A stretch of DNA of 64,000 bases from Nymphaea colorata (taxonomy: Eukaryota; Streptophyta; Magnoliopsida; Nymphaeales; Nymphaeaceae). The notes under the pieces are model-generated. The model did not search any database and was not told the origin of the DNA. It saw nothing but the letters and a program-made list of their open reading frames with translations. Position numbers and translations under genes: made by a program. Location: positions 8,087,205-8,151,204 of the forward strand of contig NC_045138.2 of the NCBI RefSeq assembly GCF_008831285.2, written 5' to 3'. Below are positions 63,801 to 64,000 of the stretch, piece after piece. The stretch's first letter is position 1; each line of letters opens with the position of its first letter.

Positions 63801-64000
63801 TACCTAGTCCCACTTGAGCCTAGGTCTGATTGGTCAACCTCATAAATTATTGAGCTGAGTTGGGTTAGCGCAAATCACCCTAATAACTCATTTAAAATAT
63901 TATTTTATTTGAAAAAATATATACATATTTTATTTTATTATTTATATGTTATAATATATTATATTTTTATGTATATTATATTATAATTTTCATGCATATG

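Overview
The window looks like AT-rich, repeat-dominated nuclear DNA of a flowering plant. The evidence is a plant-type L1 LINE with a C-terminal zf-RVT domain, a Ty1/copia element primed by initiator tRNA-Met, Tat-like Ty3/gypsy remnants with a second archaeal-type RNase H and a plant mobile domain, a 3.8 kb solo LTR, hAT-like and Tourist-like MITEs, and long (TA)n tracts. I could not place the species. I found no convincing intact host protein-coding gene, tRNA, rRNA or CRISPR array.

Layout. 1-4.6 kb: AT-rich DNA with a fold-back-like repeat and an 80-87 bp minisatellite. 4,636-10,465: a nearly full-length, GC-rich L1-type LINE on the minus strand, inserted in a GA microsatellite, with decayed ORF1 and ORF2 that overlap as ATGA. 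12.2-22.5 kb: a decayed plus-strand Ty3/gypsy element: LTR-like segment, candidate PBS, non-coding leader, an LTR-derived repeat with a 452 bp tandem duplication, a plant-mobile-domain remnant, then RT, RNase H, archaeal-type RNase H and integrase remnants. 23,737-27,558: a minus-strand solo LTR with a CATGC target duplication. 27.6-28.9 kb: C-rich degenerate minisatellite. 28,903-34,331: a complete but dead minus-strand Ty1/copia element with 472/475 bp LTRs, a CACTT target duplication, PBS and PPT. 35.3-36.6 kb: a second copy of the LTR-derived repeat.

40.9-52.3 kb is an old tandem segmental duplication (unit A about 4.4 kb, unit B about 7 kb) made unequal by insertions in B, including MITEs. 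54-57 kb carries GAGCTCGA-rich repeats and a LINE 3' fragment. 57.6-61.7 kb is dominated by (TA)n tracts, one flanking a 498 bp inverted-repeat element that resembles microsatellite-targeting (Micron-type) elements, plus a Tourist-like MITE. The last 2 kb carries another MITE and a hairpin.

The genes here do not form a pathway; they are parts of independent transposons. The most useful observations are the LINE's ATGA ORF junction and poly(A)-less 3' end, the mobile-domain/gypsy association, the solo LTR, the segmental duplication with filled and empty MITE sites, and the TA-flanked element. I saw no clear sign of a wholly new system.
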